This document shows, one piece after another, positions 1-16,100 of a stretch of 64,000 nt of DNA. A model generated the notes under the pieces. The model ran no database searches, had not been told where the DNA came from, and saw only the letters and a list, made by a program, of their open reading frames with translations. The DNA is taken from assembly GCA_964036275.1 (NCBI GenBank), contig OZ038435.1, positions 1,488,001-1,552,000 on the forward strand. Reading direction: 5' to 3'. Position 1 is the stretch's first letter; each line of letters opens with the position of its first letter. The DNA comes from Litoditis marina (taxonomy: Eukaryota; Nematoda; Chromadorea; Rhabditida; Rhabditidae). A program made the position numbers and the translations under genes.

Positions 1-360
1 AACACTCTCTTGTGACAAGAAATTTACACGGAAAACTTGACTACGCAGCATACTGCATACCGAAGTTGCCTATATTTATTATTTTTCACCGCTTCGCAAT
101 TTCGATGGAGAAAAGGGTGACAGCAACACAACGAGCAGTCAATATATGAACAGTGACTCTTCTTGACGATGATAATATTTACACTTACTAATTTATTTTT
201 CCAACCTAGAATTAACTTTGCTTGAAAATAGTACTTGTTCACGTAACCACGGTTTTAGTACTTGAATTGGAGTTTCAAATTCGTGTTGAAAATCAGCCTG
301 ACCCTTAAAAATAATCAGAAAAATGGACGTTGAGTTGCACGTTTCAAGCTGAAAACCAAT

Positions 361-457
361 CTGAACTCACCCTCACATTAACCTGATCATATCACCCTCA
401 AGCATTAATTCAAAAATAAAGGTTGTGATTAAATTTAGAAAATCAATCTGAACTCAC

Positions 458-460
<3 letters not shown>
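361..460. repeat. Short decayed repeats of the Smad exon 4 donor region
   Basis: The donor-side words CTGAACTCACCCT recur at about 361-373 and 448-460, with a weaker copy near 295-306. This resembles the donor duplication at exon 1 on a smaller scale. Confidence 0.4.
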
Positions 461-2290
<1,830 letters not shown>

Positions 2291-4921
2291 AGCACGCGTA
2301 GCCTTTTAGCATAGCAAGAAGCGAAAAAATTTTAACATCACGAATCACGTCAAACTTCAAGACCAGATTATTCTCTAATACTAGTACTACTAAAAAGGAA
2401 AGAATAACTCATTCGCAATGTAAACGAGAAATTAATGATTTATAGGGTCATGGATAGGTGAAACAGAATAACGGAAGTCCAAAGGCTCTATAATAGAATA
2501 AAAAAGTATAATTTAGTGGCTGACGCCTATTTTGATTAAAAAAATAGCAGGAATCGCTGAGAGTGCATCACGAGAAAAGAGAAGAGTGTGAAATAGAAAG
2601 GGACTTTCTGTCGTAGAGGATAGATATCGTCTGGTTAATGTAAATGAAAATTGTAAAATAAAACAGATGGCAAAATCAATATTTTTAGCATGTTTGAACC
2701 CTAGTACAACAGGGACAATGAGACCAACTTTCGAACTAATTAGTTTCCATGATTTTAAGAACAACGGAAGTTCTAACGAAAAAATCATATTTCACATTCC
2801 GTTTTCAAAAATTGGTGATACCGTTTTCAGTGAGTTTTAAGGTGGTCGGAAATCACAGAGACTAAAATGAGAGAAAACAAGCTAGAGAATGTTGTTAATA
2901 CGGGCGTGAGTGTGTTGCGAAAAAGTAGCAAACAGGGAGTGTCAACTGGGAAGATAAGCAATCGCAAAAATGAATGTCAGCCCGGCTCCAGCCGGGCGTC
3001 TCTCTTTTTTCATAGATAGAAAGTGCATTTTCTGAAAATTAGAGAAAATACGGCTGAAAAAAATAAATCAGACAAATGTTTCGAGAAAATGGAAAATCGG
3101 ATCAAAAACGGTTTTTCACACTATAAATTATTCACATTATCATCAAAGCTGAAATTGGAGGGGAAACATAAACTAATTCATGTGTACACTTTATTTCCAA
3201 TTATTAGAAAGTTTATATTACCTAATACACACAATGTCAGAATACGAAGAAAAAAACTTTGAATATTATTATTACTTTTCATTTATAAGCCTCTTCTCTT
3301 GTTTTACGTGATTCTATGATTTTGCCGTCTTGAGTGCGCGTTGGTAAAAAACTATTTCCTCGTCCCAAACCTCATTAAAGAAGTGGGGTGCTGGTAGGCA
3401 AGAGGCGCCAAATTCGAAACTTCAATTTGAATAGACTAGCCGGCTGGTTCTATACAGAAAACAGACTAGCAGGCGACATAATGAAAGTCATAAATTATAG
3501 TCGTCGACGAATGAAAACGCGAAATCGGACGGGTTTCCGTGGTGCGTGACTAATCACTGCGAGAGAATTGCGAAATGAACAGTGATCATCAGTGGAACAT
3601 TTAGCCTGCGGGCACGGCGCGCGCGTCTTGCAGAATCCAGTTACACTGACTCATAAGGGTTGCGACAGAGAAGGGCAGGCCGGGACGGTACTTGTTCGGC
3701 TTGCTATTTTTGTAGTATGATCACTTGCGTTTTGCTATTAGTGTGGGTGTCAAACTGTGAGCTTGATTTTAAATATACGTCGCTATCGTTACTAGTTTGG
3801 TGGGAAATGAGATGAAAGTTGAACAATTGCTTTTTGGCTAGGGTAAACGAGAGACAAGAGTACGAAAAATGAGAGGTATTAGTTGACCCCCTACAACTCC
3901 AACTCAAACACTTTTCCAGAATACATTGCAAAACTCAAATAGAACATTTACTATCAAACGCATCATACACGCTGTGAAAGTACACATTTAATTATGTTCA
4001 AATTCTACGAAAATTCCTCAATTTATCGAGAGTACAGTAATAGAGAAGGTTCACGTTTGTATCTGGTCTTCGGCAAGCTCGGAAACGGTGTCGATTTGGT
4101 TTTCGGGCCCAGAAATTGCGAGTGTCAGAGATGAATGACAAGCAGTCGGTTATGTGACAGAACAGTATGTTTTGCGAATAGGTTTCGTGAAATGCTATCA
4201 ATCATGTGATTAGAAGGGGATGCGGGTCGCTGGCCCCGCTCTGTCAATACAACAAATCAGGTGGTTCGAATGGAAATTAATACCGTTGGTCTTAGTTGTT
4301 TATAAAAAAACTCCTCAAAATTACCCTAATGAAACAGGTTGAGAGAACGTTGTTGAGAGAAAGTAATACCGTTGGGTTGGTTGAAGAAGGCTAAAACCCC
4401 AAAAAAATTTGTCTGTGACTGTTTTTGGGGTGGCTAAAAAGGCTTTCTCAAAAATAACCTGCATTAGTGCCAAATGTATTGTCCGATGTAGAAACAGGTG
4501 AAAACTGCTGTGAGAATTGTGGTACATGTGTTTAGTACACTGTTAAAGTTCGAATTCTCCTTCTCGTTCGACCAAGATGATCCAAAAACCTTCTCAAAAC
4601 ATATCAGAGAGAGGTGTAAGTTCATGTACAAAAGTTTGTAGTTTGATCTGAAGACACAGACCTTTCGGAACAACGTTCACATTGACATTACAAACTACAT
4701 TTCATGTCGGCGCTAATAGGTGATCAAAACAAAAACGAGAAACAGACTGCACTATCACTGGAATTCACTCAAAAAGTGAATTTTGCTAGACTTTTTGACA
4801 GCTGGTGACAGGGCCTAAAGGTTGTTATCATACGTCACACGCTGTCTGATAGGGGGGAAATCGATTAGTGGCTATCATCAAAAGCAGTGCGAATGGCCAA
4901 AAGTAGTGGCCAAATGTTCGC

Positions 4922-4990
4922 TGTAGTTTGATCTCGAATCACACCCTAGTCTACGAGTTTAGACGAAAAGCAACGAGATCAAACTACAAA
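4922..4990. mobile_element. Family-A MITE
   Basis: Ends TGTAGTTTGATCTCG and CGAGATCAAACTACAA. A more decayed copy lies at 4634-4698. Confidence 0.85.
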
Positions 4991-5279
4991 CACAGCTGGT
5001 TGGGGCAACTACAACGTTTAGACTTGCTCTGAAAAGAGCTGGGGCTGGGTGCGGGCTGCATGCCGGCAAGAAGTCTGCCGGTAGCCGCGTGCGCGGAACA
5101 GCCTTAGGCAAATAGAGAAGATGAGCTGAAGAAATGGAACCGCCGCGCGTGGCCGCTCGCGCGCGCGCGTCGGTTTGGCCTCGCGCCAGAATGAAAAAGT
5201 GATAACCGAAATGGAGAAGACAAGGACGACGGAATAAAAAACGGATGCTCATAAAAGTGCCTCGCAATGGGCACAATGC

Positions 5280-5960
5280 GTAGAGGGCGCGAAAGGACAG
5301 GTGGAGGAGAGAGTGGGCAGGGGAGGAGGGGGCAGACAGAGATGAGCGGAAAGAGAGGAGGGGGGGGGGGATAGCGAGAGAGACAGAGAGAGAAAGATGG
5401 GGAAGGGGAGAGAGGGACAGAGAAGACAGAAAGAGAGTACGCGTAGGGCATAGGAGGAGACGGCAGACAGGGAGGAGCGTTGATAGGAGAGAGAAGAGAC
5501 AGGCAGGAGAAGAAACGGAGAGAGCAAAAGTTCCCGTACAACAGATTTTGGGAATTGTTGATGATGGAGAGAGGGGGAGGCAAGAAAATAGTTCAAGAGG
5601 GGAGAGAGAGGGAGAGATAAGAGAGAGAGGGGGAGAGAGAATGAATGATGCGGAGATGTGTGACCAGTAGAGGTTTCTGAAGTAAAAATACTGTTCTGAA
5701 ACCGTACACTGGTGGGAGGCGGCACTGCATTTTGTACAACAGCTACAGAGAAGAGTTGGCGATCGAAAAAGGGGAAGGAAAGTTGAAACATAGAGTGAGA
5801 GAGAGGGTGAGAAACAGAGAAAGAGAGAGAATAAGAGAGAAAGAAAGAGATAGATAAAGACATAAGAATACGAGTTGCGGAGTTATTCTACAGGTAGAGG
5901 TTGGGGTGAACGAAAGAGATGAAGAAAGAGAGAGAGAGAGAGAGAGAGAATGCAGATTCG
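5280..5960. repeat. Polypurine (GA/GGGA)-rich low-complexity tract
   Basis: About 680 bp dominated by G and A on the plus strand. It includes a G10 run near 5362 and a (GA)n run near 5918-5950. Such tracts can form triplex DNA; here it lies between the Smad and AIFM1 genes. Confidence 0.85.
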
Positions 5961-7165
5961 AAGGTATTCAGGTAATGGTAAAAAAAAGGTGGGAAGGGCG
6001 GTACCGAGTCCGTACTTCCGGCGGTCCGTTATTGTCAGCCGTTATCTCCCCCATCTGGCAGTAACCACCCACACATGATCAAATATAGATGACAACATTC
6101 TTCCAAATATGAACACTCCTCAAACAAACATAACACAGAATTAAAACCTTCAAGAACTTTTCAATTTGGTGTCTTGGTAAAGTTATCAATAGTTTTGTTA
6201 TGATTCACTACTGAGAACGCTACAAATGTGAAAGTTATGGAAAACGATAATACGAAAATCATGATACTTTCAATAAAATACCCAATCAAGACTTTCAGAT
6301 ATTTGTAGACCATTCAATTATCGAAAACCCATCTGACAGCATTTTGTTTTCATATTCACACCTCTCCGTATAGCTAATTTCGAAACTGGCAAAAGCGCTA
6401 AACATCTTTATTCAAAATAAACAAAACAACCTAACTTTAAACACCATTTCTGATTGAAATGTATATTAGAAGTACATAATATCACGATTCACGAATTTAC
6501 TAATAACAACAGAACAAGGCTGGCTCACCCGAAAAAAACACGAACAAACCTAACCATATAACAAAGATATTGCTAACTCTTCTCAAACAATACTACAAAA
6601 ACTAACTACGGTAAAAGAAGAATGAAGATCATGCATAATAACTATACTGTAAAGACATATTTTCTCTTACAGGGAACAAACGTACGTCGTTCTTTACTAT
6701 ATTTCTCTACTACCTTTGTAAATGTTGGGAACAGCTGATGATGAGCAATAGCAAATCAAAGGAGAAAACCGGTCCTGGTCAGGGAGAGTGCGCAGGATGC
6801 CTATAGTGCAACATGAGCAGCAGAGATAGATTGAAGAGAAGATATAGGAAAGAAGAGTACATCTCTCATATCTCGCCGGATCAAATGTAGCTACAACATC
6901 GAAACAAAACTAACACTTATTGAAACGTATTCGTTGAGTACACTAGTTCTACCTAAGGGTTGCTACCAACTTGGTAACATTCACTCGATTACACATCGTA
7001 GAAGATCGGAAATAATCAGAAACTTTAAAAAAAATAAAAGCCTTCCTTACCTGTTTCAGAAAAAAGTGTTAACTTCTGACAAAAATATCGAGAACAGAAA
7101 AAGAATACTACTTATACTGTTTCAAATGGTCAGGTCTTGAACTTCGTGAGAAAACGACCACGTTT

Positions 7166-10100
7166 CTATTTCTTCTCCTCCTCCTCCTTTGTGGCTTCGA
7201 ATAGGGGGAATAGTTTGGAGAGTTCCCGATAGTCTCCCACTGGTCGCGCCTCTTCTATGAGGCGACGGGCCACGTCTATGGAGGGGCCGAACACGTTTAT
7301 CAACAGGACACCCACTACCTAGAACACGAGCTGATTACAGTTTGTAGTTTGATCTGTCTACACATCTCGACCATGTCTTTTTCAATTTAGCAGTAGAAGA
7401 CCTAGGGTTTGCTCTTTCCAAAGCAAGGCTATATGCTGTATTTGTAGTCGATCCCACTGATTTTTGGTCGAAATTCGTAGATTACAACGCGAATCGAAAT
7501 CAAACTACGAGGAACGATTTGAGCACCCCCTATGTAGGGTTGACCCCGTCTGATTGTAGTTCGATCTTTGATCTGCCTATACAGCAGAACTTCCGAGTTA
7601 CGACTAGAAAGGAGCAGGATCAAACTACAACCACGCCGGAGCAGAATAAAACTCATATTTTAGTCTCCGTCCCTGTGTGTACACTATATACTTTTCTGCT
7701 CCAAGAAGACAACCCAAAATTTCCGAAAATAAGTTATGAAACTCCTACGTACTAGGATTACACCCACGCAGGTTATCAGATAACTGGCTTAACAACTGTA
7801 ATCGTAATCACCAAGAGGCGCCAAATAGGTGCTCAGTAAAATAGGACGAGTATTGTAAATAAACATCCGAAGTTCATGACCGAACCAATAGCAAAAAGGC
7901 GACTTTTTTAAATTGAAAAAAACAAGGTTAACCACCGTCGGGTTATAAAAACTCACCCGATCGTCGGTTCCCTTGTAGAATACAACTCCACGTTCGTAGT
8001 GCTTGTCACTGTGCGACTCCTATAAGCATAGAAAAACGTGCATACTAACCCTCTGAAAATGTGAACATTTGTCTAATCAGAACGTAAATCTTTGTCCAAT
8101 CCACCGACAAGCTTAAATATTACTCTATCTAATGACTTCTTCCAGTCGTTTTTTCTCGAGTCTTTGGACCACCGGAAAAGCCCACTCATTGCCACATACT
8201 GTTCCCATTGCATACGCCATTAGCAGAGACCAGCTGGCTGCTCGTAAATCATTTCATTAGAACTCGCGCGCGCACTCCGCCGCGGCAGCCAATTGTACGG
8301 AAATCGTAAATTAGTCGCGGCCCACCGAACCGTCCCACATCCGCAATTTCGTTGACACTTTTCGAAGGGAAGAGACAAAAACGTAGGACACAGCCTACTT
8401 TCCGAAATGGTCCGATCTCAAACCCGCTGCACTGTCATGGTCGACTAGGTAACGTAGGTGGAATGGGGTAGTCGAAAATTTTCAAAACGTTACGTAAGGA
8501 GTACTCAGGTAATCTAAACAACAGTAATCAGAGAATGCTCAATATTCCCGTTCACTACACCATTTAAAACAAGGTTATGCGGCGTAAACTTTCCTAAAGA
8601 CACACTACGTTGAAATTCATTTGTGCGATCATGCTAGATAGGATAAATGTGAGGTCCAATTCAGCGAAAACCATGAAAGACGTTACTTGAACATTTCTAC
8701 GCCGCACTGATACATCATAATAACCGGTAAAACGTTGGTATCTATGTGTGATTCGTGATATTTCAACTGTCAAATTACCTCTAGGGATGTGAGATTTACA
8801 AAAATAATTTAAACTAATTACATACGTCCTTCGCGAATACGGACACAGTCTTTAGGGATGAGTCCGTGTTTCCGACGGCATTTATGTGATGTTCTGGTGA
8901 GATTTTGGTGAAGAATGATGGCTGGTACCTGGAAAATACAGTCAATATGAAATATGACCGAACTGCGAATTCTCAAAAAATTGGGGAATGAAAAACTAAC
9001 GGTCAAAGTTTACGAAACAACAGTAGCTTGAAATTTCAAGAGTGTACTGTAGGCGTCTCAGTAGGAATGCTGTGAAATTTACTATAGAAGTTGGGAGAAA
9101 GGTGGTACCAACCAGAATGCTTTCTCGCCACCCGTCATATTCTCTCCTGCCAGCCGCCCACTGATCTGCGCATTCTCCCAGTGCTCAACACGTCTTCTAC
9201 CTAAAACAAAACCAAAAACATTTCTGGAATTTAACAAACAGTTAAGTAAAACTGAATTGTGGACCCACGTGATCCTAGAACAATAGTATGTACGTTAACC
9301 ATCTGATAACGTGTTTCGGATTACAGAGAACGCATAAACAAAGACTGGCAAGATTGCCTTGGGCTGCTGTGTTTTTAGTTTGATCCTGCAGTTTTTCTAT
9401 CGTAAGTCGATTATTCTACTGTGTATTCAGATCAAACGCCCACTCAGTTATGGCCACGGCATATTAAGGGGATCACCATAACTAGGTTGTAATGTAAACA
9501 CTAGAGTGAATCAAACTACAAGCACAGCGGGTTATGCCAACATAAACCGTAAATGCTGGTTCTCAAATGATCAAGCCCCATTCAAGATTCCCATATTTAT
9601 TCACGTCATATTGTTGCACTATAGTCACGTGAATGAACATATGACAAGTATACCTAGACTTTTGTCGTAGAATGAACAGGCGTCGCCGGCGGCATAGATG
9701 CCCGACCTCACTCGCAGTTCTGCGTCCGCCGCCACACCACCCAACGTGGAATCGATCTAAACAACAAATTATAAATAAACGAATGAACAAATACTTATTA
9801 TGGATTTAACCAGGTAAAAACCCAGTGAAAACAATTTTATAAAGAAGCAACATTGAACAAATACAGTTAACTTTATGATGTTAGGCCGTGAACCACTGAT
9901 AATACGACAGAGGAATGAAGTCTACACTTTTTCGAGAAAAATTTTCCACGAAAAAAAGTATATCCTCACCTCCAATCCGGATGCCTCGGCCAAACTGGTA
10001 TTCGGCTCGATGCCGACAGCTACCAGAACGTAGTCCGACTTGATATTCTTCTCCGTGGCGCCGCTCAACTGAAAAGAGACGGAAATTTCGAGGGGAAAAA

Positions 10101-13100
10101 GGAGAAAACCTGTCATCACATTTCCAATTGAAATCAGTCAATTTTTTCCATAAATGTTCCAGCTACTTATTCAAAGTGGCAGTTTGCCACAGGGAACTGA
10201 TTTTCGTATAGGTTTGTACAGCTCACGACAAGAATGGTACCAATAGCTCGTTCAGATGACCCACCTGAAGCTCAACTTTGTCGCCTGACTTCTTCGCACC
10301 CGTGATCTGCAATAACAAAAATCATCCACGAAATTCACATTGAAACAACACCCAGAGGCAATTTTTAGTGATTTTCTTTGAGGACAGCTACACGGTGTTT
10401 GGTAAATTTCCGAATTTCCATCTTAACAGGAATTACTTCTTTCATATAATGGAGAATATACGTGGCAGACGCAGAACTCTATTTAAACTCAAAATTTGAC
10501 CGTGTAACAGGCTAAAAAGCAACATGATGCATGTACTACCGATCACTGATACCTTGGCATTGGTAAGCACATTGACTCCGACCCTCTTGATAGATTCAGT
10601 GGCCTTCTTTGACAGATATTCAGGAAGAATATTGGACAGGTGCCCACCCTCTGCAACCACCTGAAAAGTATACATGCCTCACTATATATTTAACTGAACT
10701 TATATAAGAATGTTGACACGTTTTCTTGTTATCTCGATTACTGCTTCCTTGATTGAAAGTATGAACCACTCCGAATGAATAACAATACCCCGTGCGCGCA
10801 GAGAGCAACATAGTTGTTTCTGAAACTAAAGAGAAACGTTTATAAAAAAGAAATTTTGTAGTCCAACTAACCTGGTTTATCTCCAAGTTCTCGTACTTTC
10901 TCTTTATTCCATACGCAAGTTCGGATCCCAGGAAACCTCCGCCAACTACAGTAATCGTCTTGGCATCACCGCACAACTCTTCCAGTTTACGATAATCGTC
11001 CACCTGAATTCAATCTATGAAATGCTGGGTCACTGTTATTTTCAACCAGTTACAATAAACAGAATGATACTGAAAACGGCTTGCACAGTCAAAAATATTA
11101 CTTATTTGCTAAGAAAAAAATACCGTAACCATATTCAACACTATGTATGAACAACAATTCGGTACAAAAAGCTTCCAGACAGCCGATCCCCACGAAAGAT
11201 CTATATCTGATGGAAACGGAACCTTGAACAAGATTTATATCAAAACTGACCCCTCGGAAGTAGAGAATTCTTTCTTGAACCTTCGGACCAGCCGCGTCCA
11301 GTTCGGGAACCGATTTCGGCTTTCCACCTGAAAGTATGCAACACTGAAACAGATAATTTCGCAAAAAATCATAACAACCAAAATAGTACACATCTTTCGC
11401 TTATAATCACACCCCTCTTGCGACCGTCTCTCTTCCGTCTAAGTCTCTCGTTTCTGCCCGTCTTCTCATGCACTAACGCTCCTTTCTCTGTCTCCCTCTC
11501 TATCATCTGTGATTTCGTTACCCTCTTTCTCTCCACCCCTGTCTCTCTCTCCCTATCATCTGTTATTTCCTTACCCTCTTTCTCTCCACCCCTGTCTCTC
11601 TTTCTCTCATTCAAGCTAAACTAACCGGTTGCCACCAGGCACTTCGAGTACGAGATGACAGTGTCATCATCCAGGAAGGCCTTCTTCTCGTCGGGACACA
11701 ACCGAACCACACGACGTCCCGAAAGAAGGGAGACACCGCCGTGACGGGCATCATTCAGCTCGGTTAGTGGCACGAAGAAGCCCTGTACAAAGGAGAACAA
11801 TTTAAATATAATTCCTTCGCATTAAGCGTGACTTAACACTTTTTTCTAATCTTCTACATATGATTCCCCGCATTAGAATCGATACTAGTGCATCATCATC
11901 CATGTATTATATTTTAAGTACCGTTATCATATCATGACGCAAATAAACATATGCCCATGAGAAACATGTCCATCCAAATATGTCCACAGAAACTATTCCA
12001 AACACTCACTTGCACCTCTACAAAAACTATACCTCATAGTAAGAACGTAGAACGTGTGGGAACCTAATAGCCTACAACTCTTTCGAATGTTGAAACCACC
12101 CCTACCTTTGCTTCCAGATAGATGTCCCTCTTCTTTCCCGAAAGTGCCTTGTACTCCAGTGTGTCCTTGGTTTTCTCGTCTCCGTACCACCACAATTCCT
12201 TGGATAGGGGAGGGCGATTGTAGGGCAGATGGGATTCTTCTCCTACCTGCGATATGCTCATGTTGAGGGTTGTTCATGCTTCCTAATTTGGTGTAGATGA
12301 ACTACCGAGCAACTAATTTGATAGTAGTGACAAAGTTATCTGAAATGCAGAACAGAAAGAATGCGATATGGCCGTTTAACAACAATTCCGTGCCCTTCCT
12401 TTACACACTTGTAACTGTTTGCATTATCAGCACCATAATCTCGGGTGGAGCCGAAAAGCACAAAGAAAGACACTACTCAAGTGGTTCCTAATGTTTTCTC
12501 ACTAGTACGCTCAACCAATCAAATTTTACAACCCAATAAGAAATCAACTAAAACTTACAATGAGAACTTTTGCGTCGGCATCGCGTGCCCGAATAGCGAG
12601 GGCGGCGTAGTAGGAGGCGGTACCGGCTCCGATCAACAAATATTCCACAGACTCCGGAATCTGAACAACGTAATACTTGAAACCTTCCATCTAGTATGGC
12701 GTTCCTGTTCACGCGGACAGACACATAGTTATTATTGTTTGAAAAATAAGTTCGCTAAAGATCGAGTCAAGTGAATGTTTTCAAGATTTCAAGAAACCAA
12801 AGCCGTAACATCGGGACCTACTAATTACCGCACCTACCGCACCGCTGAAATACCGCACCGCGATTTGAAAATACCGCACCGTACCGCACCAGCGCCAATT
12901 TGCGTATTTTTTCAAAAATTCCAAAGTCTCCAATTTTGCAAGCAAAATAGTTCCTAAAGCAGAAATCCTAATCTTTCATCACTTGAAAACAAACATAGTG
13001 ATCTCGAGAAAACGTTCTTTCAAACTTTCTCACTAGAAGACCATACGCTTATACGCTTTACGTATTGCATTTTCGTTTTCTGTTGGGTGACTTCATACCT

Positions 13101-16100
13101 TCATGTTTTCATGAGTTATCGAATGTATAGAAGAAGCTGTTCATCATTTCAAAAGAAAAGTACTGAGGAGTACCCATGGCTTTTTCTCCACTACTCACAG
13201 TGATTCTATAACGACAAGTAAACTACTAGTAAACTCCTACCACACCCCTATTCTACTACTAGAAAACTACTAGTTTTCTTGTAGTAATGTAGGCGTAGGG
13301 GAGGAGTTAAACTATAGTTCTACTCCTACCTAACTACAAGTGAGATGGTAGTCAGCTACTAGTTTATCTGTGGTAAAAGTCAATTTTGAAAAAAAAAATT
13401 ATATTTTTTAGGATCATATATCTTCTATAAGTAGTTACTTTATCCTCTATCGCATTACTCTGCTGTTTACCATGTTTTGCACCATCCGGGACTCGAACCC
13501 TCGAGCTCTCGCTTCTGAAGCGAGACACTTACCACTGCGCCACGCTGCTGATGTCTGAAGGCGCGCAACAATCGTATACGATTACAGGCACCCTTCACTG
13601 TTCAGCGCTCACTATGAAATAACGTGAATGCGCCACGAGCCCTAACAAAAAACCTTATACTTAAGCCCGTTCTACAGTAGCACTAATTCGATAGAAATTT
13701 TCCCATGTTATGAATGTTCAGCACTTTCCTGCCTAGTTAGCGTACTACAGGTTTCTACTAGCCTACGAGTAGGTTACTACTAGCCTACGAGTAAGTTACT
13801 ACTAACTGTCTACGTGCTCATAATGCCTACAAATCACTGTGATTTAAATTCTGTGGAGATAATGTAACGTAAAAAGACCAGTTTCAGACTGCCAAACTGC
13901 ATTTTTCAATTTGACGTCCGTATTTACTACTGGTTTTCTACCAGGATACCCCTACTCAACTACGAGAGTACTCCTCCTTAACTACTACCACTAGTTTACT
14001 ACGAGTTTACCAGTAGTCCCAGATTTCCTATGTAAAACTATGTCATGAACCTCAGATATACCGTAAAACTAATGAACGCCGGCCTCACCTGACTCAAGTG
14101 TGCTTTTTATTTCTAGTTTCTAGAACCGTTTTTCACAACCGTTTTTGTAACGCTTCCATCAGTACAAATATATATTATATGTGAATAATACGAGAGAGGA
14201 TAGAACGTATACGTGACCTCGCATTTAGTAACTTAACGGTGATTGATTCTAAACGTGAAAATATGTTTTCTTCTATCTCTGTTCATGAGAGCTGGATCTC
14301 TGCATCGACAGACAGTTTGCTCCTAACGAAGTCCTAGCTGCTATGGGACAACAGTTTTGAGAGACCCGAACTGGCTAACTCTGTAATGATCAACTACTTT
14401 GCTGTTGGTCCGACATATTAAATACCGGGCTTGCTTTTTGTTGTTTCAAGAATACCCAAGTTATCGTTATTATCGATGAACCTTTTTGGGAACAGTCGGA
14501 AAATATCTTAGATGCATGCTTCGACAAATATAGTGACCAATTTGCTTTTAGAAGAGCTGAAAGGATCTCTAGACAAATGAACTGACTGAAAACTATTTTT
14601 CGAAACACAATTCAGAATATTTCCACTATTCCTGCAGAAAAAGGAAATAAACTAATTGTGTTCGGTCATTAAACATCATGTTCAGACTTGCTGTATCTAA
14701 AGTGATGGAAAGGATAGGATTTCTGCTTTAGAAACTATTTTAATTGCAAAATTAAAGATTTTGTATTTTTTGAAAAAAATACGCAAATTTGCGCTGGTGC
14801 GGTACGGTGCGGTATTTTCAAATCGCGGTGCGGTATTTCACCCGGTGCGGTAGGTGCGGTAATTAGTAGGTCCCGTAACATCACCATGCGAAATTTCATC
14901 TTCAACCATTTTAAAACGGATGCTTCACGCTTTCATGATTCCAGCGCAAAGCTGTTGACTTTTCGCGGTAGTTCCCAGATTCGCCAATATTACGTATACG
15001 TCAGTCAGAAAAAACTTCATAACAAACTACGTTCGCTCAGGTTGGCCCAAAGTTATTCTCGACCGAAGCCCCTCCATAGTAAGACCAAATTACTTGACTT
15101 AGAACATAAAGTAATCGAAATCTACCATTTGTCGCTGACAATCCATACCACCTTACCCAAACCCTCACTCAAAAGTACTACGACAGCTACTACCCAGACG
15201 ACAGTCTGATTAACGATTGCTGTGATGATGCTATGGAGTGGTATGGTTTGTCACCGTATGGTATGAAGTGTAGTAGATCAACTAGATAGCAGTATCTCCA
15301 GGATTTACTTTGCGCAACAGAATCACTAGGGAATATTTTGTACCAATTTTACACAAGAAAGTTACGAAAATGGTGTATGACCCAATCAGTACCATCATTA
15401 GGAAGTTCACGTAAAAGTAGAGTAAAGAAAGCGGCAATCACATTCCAGGCCATTCCTCGGCCATCCCAACTTCACAACATAACATCGGCGACAACACCAA
15501 ACCACGACACAACATCAATATACTCTTTATCTACTGTACGACTGTAACGAAAACAATATCTAGGAATCCACCTTCTTGGCCGCAGACGTGGTGCTCTCGC
15601 TCGATTCCTGAAATTGAAATAATGTAAAATGACTTCCTAAGATACCGGTTATATAACGTTAACAATAAAACCGGGATTTCATCCAAATCAAACACTAGTA
15701 AGGTCTGACTAAGCCACAAAAATTAGTCCGTTTTCGTATGTAAACAAGTGAAAATTCATGGTTTTTCATCAAAAGTAGACTGATTGTCTTCTTTTCGGCG
15801 AAAATGTAGTCCGTTTTAGATTTTTTCTGACTATTCGGACAACCTTACTGGGGTATGATCCAAATGCACGTGATCGATTCTCCTTACTCCTTTTATCGAC
15901 TAACAGAACAAATGAAACTGCGCGTATATTATAGTAGATGAAATACAACCGAAATGACTCCTAACAATGGAAATATGTAGCTATTTATCAAGTTTCACAA
16001 AGAAGTTGAATTGCAACTCACCTTCGCTGATTCACTGGTGGTTGCAGATGTGGATGCTTGTTCAGAAACTGGCTCAGCCTTGGGAGTTTCGACAACAGGC

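Noticed and set aside
5104..5863. Overlapping open frames of 105-204 codons on the minus strand
   Set aside because: They consist almost wholly of Ser/Leu/Pro/Phe translated from the (GA)n tract and have no domain character.
14390..14608. 72-codon frame inside the 2.06 kb transposon as a transposase fragment
   Set aside because: No hAT dimerisation or catalytic motif is visible on either strand.
14886..15209. 107-codon plus-strand frame beside the transposon
   Set aside because: Composition and lack of splice or motif evidence point to chance; it lies in an AIFM1 intron on the opposite strand.
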